A DNA stretch of 64,000 nt from Sporomusa sp. KB1 (lineage in GTDB: Bacteria > Bacillota > Negativicutes > Sporomusales > Sporomusaceae): assembly GCF_007830295.1 (NCBI RefSeq), contig NZ_VLKC01000001.1, positions 143,773 to 207,772 on the forward strand. The letters run 5' to 3'. Position 1 is the first letter of the stretch, and each line of letters begins with the position of its first letter. Below are positions 54,827-61,874 of the stretch, piece by piece. Position numbers and translations under genes: made by a program. The notes under the pieces were generated by a model, which was not told the origin of the DNA, did no database searches, and saw only the letters and a program-made list of their open reading frames with translations.

Positions 54827-54857
54827 CATTTACAAACCTGCGGTTTCATGCTATGCT
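54827..54857 (+). promoter_or_regulatory. Promoter before the 15-codon ORF
   Basis: TTTACA (about 54829-54834), a 17-base spacer and TATGCT (about 54852-54857). It lies ~30 bases before the small ORF with GAAGGAG. Confidence 0.5.
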
Positions 54858-54885
54858 AAAATCATCTTATCTGCGAAGGAGCTGT

Positions 54886-54933
54886 ATGAATGATTGCTCG
54901 GTCTGTAACGGTGCTATTCAACTAAATAGTTGA
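54886..54933 (+). CDS. 15-residue CxxC leader-like peptide
   Basis: MNDCSVCNGAIQLNS, then TGA, with GAAGGAG 6 nt upstream and a promoter ~30 bases before. The last codons lie in a hairpin (TATTCAACTA-AA-TAGTTGAATA, 54915-54936) and a 16-bp hairpin follows at 54942-54976. The layout suits a leader peptide or a translated micropeptide. The CxxC could bind metal. Translation is not shown. Confidence 0.4.
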   Translation: MNDCSVCNGAIQLNS

Positions 54934-54941
54934 ATAGGCTG

Positions 54942-54976
54942 CTTAAACAGACAGGGGTTCCCCCTGTCTGTTTAAG
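54942..54976 (+). terminator. Perfect 16-bp hairpin
   Basis: CTTAAACAGACAGGGG (54942-54957) and CCCCTGTCTGTTTAAG (54961-54976) around the loop TTC. There is little T-tract beyond GTTTAAGTTTG. It may be an attenuator or a terminator. Confidence 0.65.
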
Positions 54977-55110
54977 TTTGCCTGTTCCGTAAGTTGCCGG
55001 CATTGCCGCCGGTGCTTTCGGGCTGTCCTACAGACTGCTTCCATCAATCAACGAATACGGCCGGGAGAACACGGAAAATCCGTGCTTTATTTTAGTGCCG
55101 AAAGCCAGGT

Positions 55111-55140
55111 GTAACAGGTCTGTCCTGTTATGCTTTTTTA
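55111..55140 (+). terminator. Intrinsic terminator
   Basis: GTAACAGG (55111-55118) pairs with CCTGTTAT (55124-55131), followed by GCTTTTTTATTTT. Confidence 0.8.
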
Positions 55141-55161
55141 TTTTATCGCCAAGGGTTTATG

Positions 55162-55224
55162 ATGCCCGCAGAAGCATGTCGCTCTTGCCCAAGAGAGGCA
55201 GTCCGTCTTCTGCGGGCATTTTTT
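55162..55224 (+). terminator. Intrinsic terminator/attenuator before the ABC operon
   Basis: ATGCCCGCAGAAG (55162-55174) pairs with CTTCTGCGGGCAT (55207-55219), then TTTTTT. The 32-base loop holds its own hairpin CTCTT-GCCC-AAGAG. It stands 80 bases before the ABC ATPase gene and could control it. Confidence 0.8.
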
Positions 55225-55301
55225 CGTCAATTGTGCTTTTCCGCCACTGTCGGACGACAGGCGGAAAGGCAACATCGTTACAGAAACGGAGATGACCGGA
55301 A

Positions 55302-56273
55302 TTGAATAGTATTACAGTCAATAAGTTGAGTAAAGAATATCGGTATTTTGAAAAAGCCGCCGGCTTAAGAGGCTCCATCCAGTCGCTGTTTAGGCGGCAA
55401 ACCAAGGTAAGGCAGGCTTTGTCGGACTTTTCCTGCACCATCGGTGAAGGCGAATTTGTCGGCCTGATGGGGCCGAACGGCGCCGGCAAAACGACGCTTA
55501 TCAAGCTGCTGACCGGGATTATTCAGCCAACCGGCGGGCAGGTGACGGTAAACGGCTTTTGCCCCGCCAAAGGCGAAGCCACTTTTAAGAAAAGCTTCGC
55601 TTTGGTGATGGGGCAGAAATCACAGCTATGGTGGGATTTGCCGGCCAGCGACAGCCTGTTGCTGACTAAGGCCATCTATGCGATACCCGACAGACAGTAC
55701 CGGGAGGCGCTCGCCTATTTTACCGGCTTGTTTGCCGTGGAAAATATCCTGTCCATTCCTGTGCGCAAGCTGTCGCTGGGAGAGCGGATGAAGCTGGAGC
55801 TGATCGCCGCCCTGCTGCATTCACCCCGGCTGCTGCTCCTGGATGAGCCGACCATCGGCCTGGATGCCGTTGCTCAGCGGCAAATCAGGGACATGCTCAA
55901 AACCGCCGGCCGGGAGCGGGGCGTCACCCTGCTCCTAACCTCCCATTACACCGAGGATTTGCTGGAGCTGACCAAGCGCTGCATTGTGCTGCGCAGTGGG
56001 CGAAAAATCTATGACGGCGATTTGCAGCAATTATTAGCCAGGCACAGTCTGGCCAGCACCATTACGGTTGCCTTCTCCGCCGCGAAAAAGCTCCCCGCGC
56101 TGGCCGGAGCGGAAATTCTGCAGCAAAGCGAGTATGCCGCTGTCATCCGCACCCCCAAGCAGCAGGTCGAAAATTGCCTGCAACAGGTGCTGGCTTTGTC
56201 TGACATCGCGGACATCAAAATTGTCGATGAGGATGCGACACTATTAGTGGAAAGGGTGTATCAGGGCGTATGA
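55302..56273 (+). CDS. ABC-2 exporter ATPase
   Basis: A 323-residue ATPase. Walker A GPNGAGKT is near residue 64, Q-loop region VMGQKSQLWWDLP near 104, signature LSLGERMKLEL near 158, Walker B LLLLDEPTIGLD near 178 and TSHYTEDL near 210. The ~75 C-terminal residues resemble the extra domain of drug or antibiotic export ATPases. The start appears to be TTG with GGAGATG upstream; an ATG at 55293 gives only five codons and overlaps it. It is coupled to two permease genes by ATGA overlaps. Confidence 0.9.
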   Translation: MNSITVNKLSKEYRYFEKAAGLRGSIQSLFRRQTKVRQALSDFSCTIGEGEFVGLMGPNGAGKTTLIKLLTGIIQPTGGQVTVNGFCPAKGEATFKKSFALVMGQKSQLWWDLPASDSLLLTKAIYAIPDRQYREALAYFTGLFAVENILSIPVRKLSLGERMKLELIAALLHSPRLLLLDEPTIGLDAVAQRQIRDMLKTAGRERGVTLLLTSHYTEDLLELTKRCIVLRSGRKIYDGDLQQLLARHSLASTITVAFSAAKKLPALAGAEILQQSEYAAVIRTPKQQVENCLQQVLALSDIADIKIVDEDATLLVERVYQGV

Positions 56274-57055
56274 AAAAATATAGCTTCATCATCAGCAGTG
56301 AATGGAAAAATTCTCTGGCCTACCGCGGCGACACCTGGCTGACAGCCATTTTCAGCGTGTTCACTGTTGTCCTGGCCTACCTGTTGTGGAGCGCCGTGTT
56401 TGGCGGCGCGGACACACTGAACGGTTTTACCCTGCAGCAGATGACCACCTATTATCTGCTGGCCGGCATGCTCGCCCCGCTGACCCAGAGTGACGGGCTG
56501 TTGCAGGATTTTGCCGCTGAAATCAGGGGTGGCGGCTATGCCAAGTATCTGGTCAAGCCGTTGTCACCGCTCGGCTATTTCCTGGCCGCCGGCTTGGCCA
56601 GGGCATTCTTGCCGCTGCTGGCGTCAATCGCCGTACTGTCCGTTGCCCGTTTAGGATTTGCGGACGCCTTCGCGGTCATTCAGCCGGTCCATGTCCTCCA
56701 GGCGCTGCCAGTTATTCTGCTGGGGTCGCTGTTCAGCATGCTGACCGGGCACCTCATCGCAATGACCACCTTTACCTTGACTGACGTCGAGTTTATTTTC
56801 GTGCTGCAGAATGTGATTAAGGCCTTTCTGGCCGGCGCCGTCATTCCTCTGAATATGGTCTTTGGCGACAGCCTGCCCCTGTGGTCGCCCTTCTCTTATC
56901 TCACGTATTATCCGGTGCTGTTATGCCTGGGCAAGGCGGCAATACCGCCGCTTACCGCCGCTGGCGTGCTGGCCGGCTGGGTGCTGGCGGCGCTGGCGCT
57001 TTGCCTGGCGCTGCAAAAACGGGCTCCCAGACGCTTTGAGGGGGTGGGCTTATGA
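56270..57055 (+). CDS. ABC-2 type permease, first subunit
   Basis: A 261-residue membrane protein with about six segments. It begins YSFIISSEWKNSLAYRGDTWLTAIFS like the DUF990/ABC-2 family and has a central YLVKPLSPLGYFLAAGL. It starts within the ATPase stop (ATGA). With the next gene it forms a heterodimeric membrane part; the substrate is unknown. Confidence 0.85.
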   Translation: MKKYSFIISSEWKNSLAYRGDTWLTAIFSVFTVVLAYLLWSAVFGGADTLNGFTLQQMTTYYLLAGMLAPLTQSDGLLQDFAAEIRGGGYAKYLVKPLSPLGYFLAAGLARAFLPLLASIAVLSVARLGFADAFAVIQPVHVLQALPVILLGSLFSMLTGHLIAMTTFTLTDVEFIFVLQNVIKAFLAGAVIPLNMVFGDSLPLWSPFSYLTYYPVLLCLGKAAIPPLTAAGVLAGWVLAALALCLALQKRAPRRFEGVGL

Positions 57056-57849
57056 GCAGGCAGACCGTTCATACTCTGAAAGTCATCGCCACCCTGGCCA
57101 AGCTGCAGATCAGCACCGCCATGATGTACCGCGTCAGCTTCTGGGGCGCCTTCCTGGTCGATTTGACCGTATTTTCCATCCAGCTATTATTTTTCGGCGT
57201 ACTGGCGCAAAACGGCGGCATCGGCGACTGGAACCTCCACCACCTGACGGTGTTTACCGGTGCCTTTATTGCCCTTGACGGACTGTATATGGGCACCTAC
57301 TTCTTCGGCGTCATCGCGCTGCCCGATAAAATCCGCACGGGCGCGCTGGATTTGGCCCTGGTCAAACCGGTCAACGCGCTGCTGTATACCAGCTTCGGCC
57401 ATGTCAATCCGGGCGCGCTGGCGCTGTCCGCCGCCGGGCTGGGGATTGCCGCCTTTGGCGGAGCCGGACTCGGCGTCCTGTCCGTTGGCAATGGACTGCG
57501 GTTTATCATCGTGCTCCTCTTTATGTACCTGCTGATGTATGCATTAATGGTGTGCCTGCGCACGGCGTCCTTCTGGCTGACCAGGGTGAATGCCTTTCAG
57601 CAAATGGAGAGTGCCCTGGTCGAGTTTTCGTTCCGACTGCCGGCGCCCGCTATTCACGGGGCCTGGAAACTGCTGTTGTATGTCCTCCTGCCCTATGGAC
57701 TGATGGCCAATATGCCCGCCCAGGCGCTGTTTTCCCCTTTTGGCCTGCAGGAATGGCTGTTGTGCGCCGGCGTTACCGCCTTTTTTCTGGGGCTGGCGCT
57801 CTGCTTGTGGCACGTGGGCCTGAAGCGCTATGACAGCGCCAGCAGCTAA
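57052..57849 (+). CDS. ABC-2 type permease, second subunit
   Basis: A 265-residue membrane protein related to the previous one. It has MMYRVSFWGAFLVDLTVFSIQLLFFGVLAQNGG near the N-terminus and IRTGALDLALVKPVNALLY near residue 93-111, which parallels YLVKPLSPL of subunit 1. It overlaps the previous gene by an ATGA. It is the last gene of the operon and is followed by an 18-bp hairpin. Confidence 0.85.
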   Translation: MSRQTVHTLKVIATLAKLQISTAMMYRVSFWGAFLVDLTVFSIQLLFFGVLAQNGGIGDWNLHHLTVFTGAFIALDGLYMGTYFFGVIALPDKIRTGALDLALVKPVNALLYTSFGHVNPGALALSAAGLGIAAFGGAGLGVLSVGNGLRFIIVLLFMYLLMYALMVCLRTASFWLTRVNAFQQMESALVEFSFRLPAPAIHGAWKLLLYVLLPYGLMANMPAQALFSPFGLQEWLLCAGVTAFFLGLALCLWHVGLKRYDSASS

Positions 57850-57861
57850 CGGCCTCTTACG

Positions 57862-57903
57862 CTAGACAAGGCTGTACGTTGATTGACGTACAGCCTTGTC
57901 TAG
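57862..57903. terminator. Perfect 18-bp hairpin after the ABC operon
   Basis: CTAGACAAGGCTGTACGT (57862-57879) and ACGTACAGCCTTGTCTAG (57886-57903) around TGATTG. It lacks a T-tract, so a recombination or protein-binding site is an alternative to a terminator. Confidence 0.7.
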
Positions 57904-57970
57904 GTGCGCTAACCAGCTACCTGCCGGGTCCTCAATATTCCGGGCCAGGTTCAGCCGCCCGGCGTCTTAA

Positions 57971-58261
57971 CCGGCGGAGCCGCCGCCAGCGCTTCCTGCT
58001 CGCGGATGCAGCTTTCTTCCTCCGGCTCCACCGGCCGGCCTTGCTATCACCTTTCATAAACTCCGGCATGACCATGCCAGCCGACTCTCGGAAAACGGTG
58101 TCAGCATCAAGGACGCCCAGTACCGACTCGGTCACAGCACGACTCAAATGCTTCTCAATGTCTACACCCACAGGATATCCGGCGGCCAGGAAAAAATCGC
58201 CTTATGGCTCAATTCTTCCTTTCCGGCTGCCCCGACCGACCATGAAACACCACTACAATGA
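57971..58261 (+). pseudogene. Tyrosine recombinase (integrase), C-terminal fragment
   Basis: One frame after a TAA at 57968 reads ~96 codons to TGA (58259-58261). The second half has ITFHKLRHDHASRLSENG (HxxR box with the catalytic His and Arg), YRLGHSTTQM (the second His) and LNVYTHRI with the catalytic Tyr. The N-terminal half, including the first catalytic Arg, is gone. It ends 110 bases from the 3' end of tRNA-Arg, the place where such integrases insert their element. It marks the edge of a decayed integrative element. Confidence 0.8.
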
Positions 58262-58371
58262 AAATGTACAAAAAGCAATTCGGCCGCGTTGTTGTCACGG
58301 TTGTTGTCAAATTGCTATAAAAACGACAAAAAAGGCTTTACGAAAGTATCGTAAAACCCTTGAAATATCTA

Positions 58372-58448
58372 TGGCGACCCCGGCAGGATTCGAACCTGCG
58401 GCCTTTTGATTCGTAGTCAAACGCTCTATCCAGCTGAGCTACGGAGTC
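58372..58448 (-). tRNA. tRNA-Arg (ACG)
   Basis: Cloverleaf on the minus strand: acceptor GACTCCG/CGGGGTC, anticodon stem TTTGA/TCAAA with loop CTACGAA (anticodon ACG), T-arm GCAGG-TTCGAAT-CCTGC, and encoded CCA. It is last in the stable-RNA block, next to the integrase remnant. Confidence 0.97.
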
Positions 58449-58461
58449 TTTTTTATTATTA

Positions 58462-58817
58462 CAGCCTTCATTTAAAAACCGTAAGCCAGTTTCTGTTTTA
58501 GGAAATTATTTATCTAACGCAGGAACTGCGTTCTTCCTTTTGGTTTGATTCCCTTCAGGAAGTTCCCCTACCAAAATTTGGGTTTCTGCCTCGTGGAGTT
58601 TACCACTTTTCACTAGACTGTCGCCAGTCTACTCATTCTCTGTGCACTTTAGGGCTACTTTCGGCTGCATGAGTCGATTTTGCCGTCGTCAGAGCTTAGC
58701 TCTGCCCCAGCTTGCGCCGGGCACGAACACTACAACCATCTCAGGTTGTGGCAGTCTGGACTTTCCTCAACACTGCAATAAAGCAATGCCGCAATTTCCC
58801 GTATTTAAAGAAGGCTG
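58462..58817 (-). ncRNA. rnpB: RNase P RNA
   Basis: The minus strand carries the conserved blocks GAGGAAAGTCC near the 5' end, ACAGAGAATGAGTAGAC, GTGGTAAACTCC, CAGAAACCCAAATTTTGG-TAGGGGAAC and, at the 3' end, ACAGAAACTGGCTTACG. The P1 helix closes it: CAGCCTTC at the 5' end with GAAGGCTG at the 3' end, plus TTTAAA/TTTAAA. Ends are placed by this helix. The GGTAGGGGAAC block is as in the Bacillus type-B RNA. It matures the 5' ends of tRNAs and lies inside a tRNA cluster. Confidence 0.95.
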
Positions 58818-58859
58818 GAATTTTCAGTAACTTATTGGTATTAATTATTGGTTGCCCAA

Positions 58860-59000
58860 AATGTCGTCTCTTTGTATGTCCAAACCTGCATCTAGCAGGT
58901 GGGTATCCTAAGATATGTTTTTGACCTCCACTCTAAGGTGGCTCGACAGCCGCATACCATTGAATTCCCTATATAGTAAAGTAGGTTGGACATAGCTAAG
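58860..59000 (-). ncRNA. Possible 6S-like structured RNA upstream of rnpB
   Basis: On the minus strand TATGTCC-AACC can pair with GGTTTGGACATA about 115 bases on, as a closing stem. Inside are an unpaired 5' side, an apical arm started by GGTAT/ATACC, and a small hairpin CCTGC-TAGAT-GCAGG on the 3' side. This stem, bubble, side hairpin and arm order is like 6S RNA. The sequence has no motif that proves it; it could instead be a long rnpB leader. Ends are approximate. Confidence 0.35.
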
Positions 59001-59024
59001 ATAACATGCATTCCAGACATTTTT

Positions 59025-59099
59025 TGGAGGCGACACCCAGATTTGAACTAGGGGATCAAGGTCTTGCTAACCTTAGCCTTACCACTTGGCCATATCGCC
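59025..59099 (-). tRNA. tRNA-Cys (GCA)
   Basis: Acceptor GGCGATA/TGTCGCC, anticodon stem AAGGT/ACCTT with loop TAGCAAG (anticodon GCA), T-arm CCTAG-TTCAAAT-CTGGG, encoded CCA. Confidence 0.96.
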
Positions 59100-59161
59100 A
59101 TCATTTCGGATTTATTATTATATCAGATCACTTTAATTATGTCAATTAAGAAAACAGTCTC

Positions 59162-59238
59162 TGGTCGGAGCGGCAGGATTCGAACCTGCGACCCCCTGGT
59201 CCCAAGCCAGGTACTCTACCAAACTGAGCCACGCCCCG
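59162..59238 (-). tRNA. tRNA-Pro (TGG)
   Basis: Acceptor CGGGGCG/CGCTCCG, anticodon stem CCTGG/CCAGG with loop CTTGGGA (anticodon TGG), T-arm GCAGG-TTCGAAT-CCTGC, encoded CCA. Confidence 0.97.
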
Positions 59239-59248
59239 AAATACTTTA

Positions 59249-59324
59249 TGGCAGGGGCAGAAGGACTTGAACCCTCAACCAACGGTTTTGGAGACCGCTA
59301 CTCTACCAATTGAGCTATACCCCT
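59249..59324 (-). tRNA. tRNA-Trp (CCA)
   Basis: Acceptor AGGGGTA/TGCCCCT, anticodon stem GCGGT/ACCGT with loop CTCCAAA (anticodon CCA), T-arm GAGGG-TTCAAGT-CCTTC, encoded 3' CCA. Confidence 0.97.
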
Positions 59325-59425
59325 AGATACATATATATAGGATGTTCTTCGCTACGCTCAGAACTAAGCGATTCACTCATATTCTCTCTTCGCTTACAGC
59401 GCGCGATAATATGGTTCTCTGCTTA

Positions 59426-59510
59426 TGGTGCGGGAGACAGGAATTGAACCTGCACGCCTCGCGGCGCTAGATCCTAAGTCTAGTGCGTCTGCCAGTTCCG
59501 CCACTCCCGC
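59426..59510 (-). tRNA. tRNA-Leu (TAG)
   Basis: An 85-nt class II tRNA: acceptor GCGGGAG/CTCCCGC, anticodon stem CTAGA/TCTAG with loop CTTAGGA (anticodon TAG), long variable arm GCCGCGAGGC, encoded CCA. First in the cluster by direction of transcription. Confidence 0.96.
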
Positions 59511-59659
59511 GTCCCAGAATCAATACTATACCAGCTGATTCGATTATTGTCAACTGTGATTACAACAATTTTCATTTTAGAAAAAAAAGCATGTTTAATC
59601 TTAACCCCTAAAAGTATATAATATTCATAGAAATGTTTAGTATTGCGGGAGGTATCATA

Positions 59660-60328
59660 ATGAATATTTTAGCTATTAATGGCAGCCCTAGGAAAAGTCG
59701 AAACACAGTCACTCTGCTGAATAAAGCGCTGGAAGGAGCAGCTTCACAGGGAGCTACAACGGAACTTATCCATTTGTATGACCTCTGTTATAAGGGTTGC
59801 ATCAGTTGTTTTGCATGTAAACTAATAGGCGGAAAAAGCTACGGGAAATGTGCTTACCAGGATGAGCTGACCCCGGTCCTTGAAAAGATAGAACATGCGG
59901 ATGCCGTTATCCTAGGTTCACCTATTTATTTCGGAAATGTCACTGGAGAATTGAGATCGCTCATGGAACGTATGGCCTTTCAGTACCTGGTATACGATGA
60001 AAATCACTCGTCACTTGTCCTTAAGAAAAAACCAATAGGGTTTATTTATACAATGAATATCAAAGAAGATATGCTACAGGATTGGGGATATGATCGTCTT
60101 TTTCTGACAAACGAAAAGACATTTGCCAGAATTTTTGGAGCCTCGGAATCGTTGATTGTTACCGATACCTATCAATTTAGTGATTACTCCAAATATATCA
60201 CTTCAGCTTTTGATGAAACTGCCAAAGCGAAACGCCATCAAGACATATTCCCGCAAGACTGTGAAAAAGCCTTCGAAATGGGAGTTAGATTTGCAACAAA
60301 ACCTATTTCAGAGCTTTCCAGGAGCTAA
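59660..60328 (+). CDS. NAD(P)H-dependent FMN reductase / flavodoxin-like protein
   Basis: About 222 residues with the flavodoxin-like fold. The FMN phosphate loop NGSPRKSRNTVTLL is at residues 7-20, and VILGSPIYFGNVTGELRSLMERM is near residue 87. Cysteines CYKGCISCFACK and KCAYQDEL resemble iron-sulfur flavoproteins, which carry a [4Fe-4S] cluster besides FMN and are common in anaerobes. The ATG at 59660 follows GGGAGG; an ATG at 59633 lies before that site and is rejected. Monocistronic. Confidence 0.85.
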   Translation: MNILAINGSPRKSRNTVTLLNKALEGAASQGATTELIHLYDLCYKGCISCFACKLIGGKSYGKCAYQDELTPVLEKIEHADAVILGSPIYFGNVTGELRSLMERMAFQYLVYDENHSSLVLKKKPIGFIYTMNIKEDMLQDWGYDRLFLTNEKTFARIFGASESLIVTDTYQFSDYSKYITSAFDETAKAKRHQDIFPQDCEKAFEMGVRFATKPISELSRS

Positions 60329-60343
60329 TGCTGTTAAGCCTAC

Positions 60344-60979
60344 TTATCTCTGATCTGTTACGATTAACCTGATACCTATTCCTACAAATATTGTTCCTGT
60401 TAACCAGCGAAAATATTGATATACATTTTGTTTAACGATCAGCCATTGTCTTATGAGGCTTGAAGCTTGCGCATATATACTAAGTACTATCAATCCTAAT
60501 ATGAAGAAGATCACTCCATATAGCAGCATCGTATAAGCAGCATAATCACTACTAGAATCAATAAATTGAGGAAAAAAACTCACAAAGAAGATGGCTGTCT
60601 TCGGGTTTAACGCTGCCGTAAGAAATCCCTTGACAAATAAATCCCGATTCGTTTTATCCGCTTGTATTTCACTACTGTCAACTACCTTGTCATTCTTGCG
60701 AATGATTTGAATTCCAGTATATAACATATATAATGCACCGCAAATTTTAACAACACCGTATGCTGTTGCCGATGTTTGCAGGATCACCGTTAGGCCTAAT
60801 ACTGCAGCTATCGCGTACAAAAGATCACCTAAGCTTGCTCCGCAAGCGGAAATCATAGCTGCTTTTTTACCCTGTGTTATTCCGCGTGTAATCACGTACA
60901 AGGTATTGGGTCCAGGCATTATCACCAGAATAAACGATGCCATTACAAACAACAAGAGACTATGCAAGTCTATATTCAT
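60344..60979 (-). CDS. LysE/RhtB-family amino-acid exporter
   Basis: A 211-residue, six-segment membrane protein. It has the family N-terminus FILVIMPGPNTLYVITRGITQGKKAAMISACGASLGD near residues 10-46. LysE/RhtB proteins export amino acids or homoserine-type compounds. The ATG at 60979 with GGAGGT upstream is preferred over a start 21 bases earlier. It is convergent with the flavin reductase gene, 15 bases apart. Confidence 0.9.
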   Translation of the reverse strand: MNIDLHSLLLFVMASFILVIMPGPNTLYVITRGITQGKKAAMISACGASLGDLLYAIAAVLGLTVILQTSATAYGVVKICGALYMLYTGIQIIRKNDKVVDSSEIQADKTNRDLFVKGFLTAALNPKTAIFFVSFFPQFIDSSSDYAAYTMLLYGVIFFILGLIVLSIYAQASSLIRQWLIVKQNVYQYFRWLTGTIFVGIGIRLIVTDQR

Positions 60980-61176
60980 CAATCTACCTCCAACATTCAC
61001 AGGCTACTACTTTATATTATAGAAGCCTTTATTACCAAAAGCTATGAAAATACCCATCACTTACTTTTTCAGTAAATGATATAGTCCCACAATCGTTTTA
61101 TCAAATTAAGATATAGCGTAAATGGAATCCCATCCTTACTTATATACACAGTAGACAATACCTTAAGATTATGAAA

Positions 61177-61404
61177 CTAAGGAATTGCATGTGCTCTCAG
61201 CCCATAAGATGCAAATAGAACTATTATTCCTGCAATCACCCGCCCTGCAGGATGCGCGTACTTTTTTTCGGTATCATACAAAGCAGACGCTATTGCAATA
61301 ATCACCAAAACAGCATACGCTTCCATCTGCTTACTTACCAAACCGAAAATACAAGCAATCGCAAAGGTTATGCTCCAGGCTGGAATTCTTATTTTGTAAG
61401 ACAC
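61177..61404 (-). CDS. Small membrane protein (75 aa), unknown
   Basis: Two or three hydrophobic stretches (SITFAIACIFGLVS, YAVLVIIAIASALY, VIAGIIVLFASYG). The only in-frame start is GTG and no clear ribosome site precedes it, so it may be a weakly expressed or N-terminally decayed gene. Family not recognised. Confidence 0.45.
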   Translation of the reverse strand: MSYKIRIPAWSITFAIACIFGLVSKQMEAYAVLVIIAIASALYDTEKKYAHPAGRVIAGIIVLFASYGLRAHAIP

Positions 61405-61485
61405 CCATGAAAGTATTATCAGCTAGCTATATTTACCAGTTATTATAATTCTTCATATGGGCATAATACTTCTGGAGGTGATACT

Positions 61486-61632
61486 ATGAAAAACGAAAGC
61501 CGTAACAAAAATAACGAACAGTGCCGTAATGAGAGGAACCAAAAGAACCTTGAGTTCGCCCGTGAGTTATCTAACGTAGAAGATCGCCGTAATGAGAAAG
61601 ATTGCGGTGGTGGCTGCGGTGGCAAACGGTAA
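61486..61632 (+). CDS. Tiny Cys/Gly-tailed protein (48 aa), copy 2
   Basis: MKNESRNKNNEQCRNERNQK...CGGGCGGKR, 48 residues, after GGAGGTGATACT, the same site as copy 1 at 29586. The C-terminal nine residues are identical; changes elsewhere are mostly conservative, which indicates selection at the protein level. One Cys of copy 1 (EQCRNEKD) is Arg here (DRRNEKD), so only the C-terminal pair and the first QCRNE are kept. Function unknown. Confidence 0.75.
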   Translation: MKNESRNKNNEQCRNERNQKNLEFARELSNVEDRRNEKDCGGGCGGKR

Positions 61633-61680
61633 CGTTCTTAAATAGTTTAATCTCCCGTCTTCTCATTTCCCTTCCCCTCT

Positions 61681-61706
61681 AACGGCGGCTACTGTCGCCG
61701 TTTTTT
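61681..61706 (+). terminator. Terminator after tiny protein copy 2
   Basis: AACGGCG (61681-61687) and CGCCGTT (61696-61702), loop GCTACTGT, then TTTTA. Confidence 0.85.
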
Positions 61707-61762
61707 AGTTGGTAGGAATAGAGTCTTACTTTCCCAAATGAGGAGATGGATGCTCCTATGTA

Positions 61763-61790
61763 ATAAAAAAACACGGCGCCTGCGTCCGTG
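61763..61790 (-). terminator. Terminator of the acetolactate decarboxylase gene
   Basis: CACGG (61772-61776) and CCGTG (61786-61790); on the minus strand the hairpin is followed by TTTTTTTA. A second, 16-bp perfect hairpin (61794-61809 with 61825-61840) lies just before it. Confidence 0.75.
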
Positions 61791-61874
61791 CTTACAATTG
61801 CCACATGCCAAAGGATAATTCCTAGGCATGTGGCAATTGTATGTAAATATACCTTGCTATATTTTATATCCTGA

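Larger units (their letters stand above)
54467..55301. other. GC-rich, hairpin-rich region between emrB-like and ABC genes
   Basis: About 835 bases without a long gene. A very GC-rich part (54540-54790) contains a hairpin GGCCCCGC/GCGGGGCC (54755-54777). Then come a promoter, a 15-codon ORF and five hairpins between 54915 and 55224. The long open frames that cross the GC-rich part on several frames have no recognisable protein features. Confidence 0.55.

Noticed and set aside
54479-54893. Several overlapping long open frames in the GC-rich stretch.
   Set aside because: All three forward frames are open because stop codons are rare in GC-rich DNA; none has a ribosome site or recognisable protein features.
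54931-54976. UGA of the 15-codon ORF followed by a strong hairpin, as a selenocysteine insertion site.
   Set aside because: The frame after UGA gives only about 13 codons to the next stop, with no redox-protein context, and the 16-bp stem with a 3-base loop is unlike bacterial SECIS elements.
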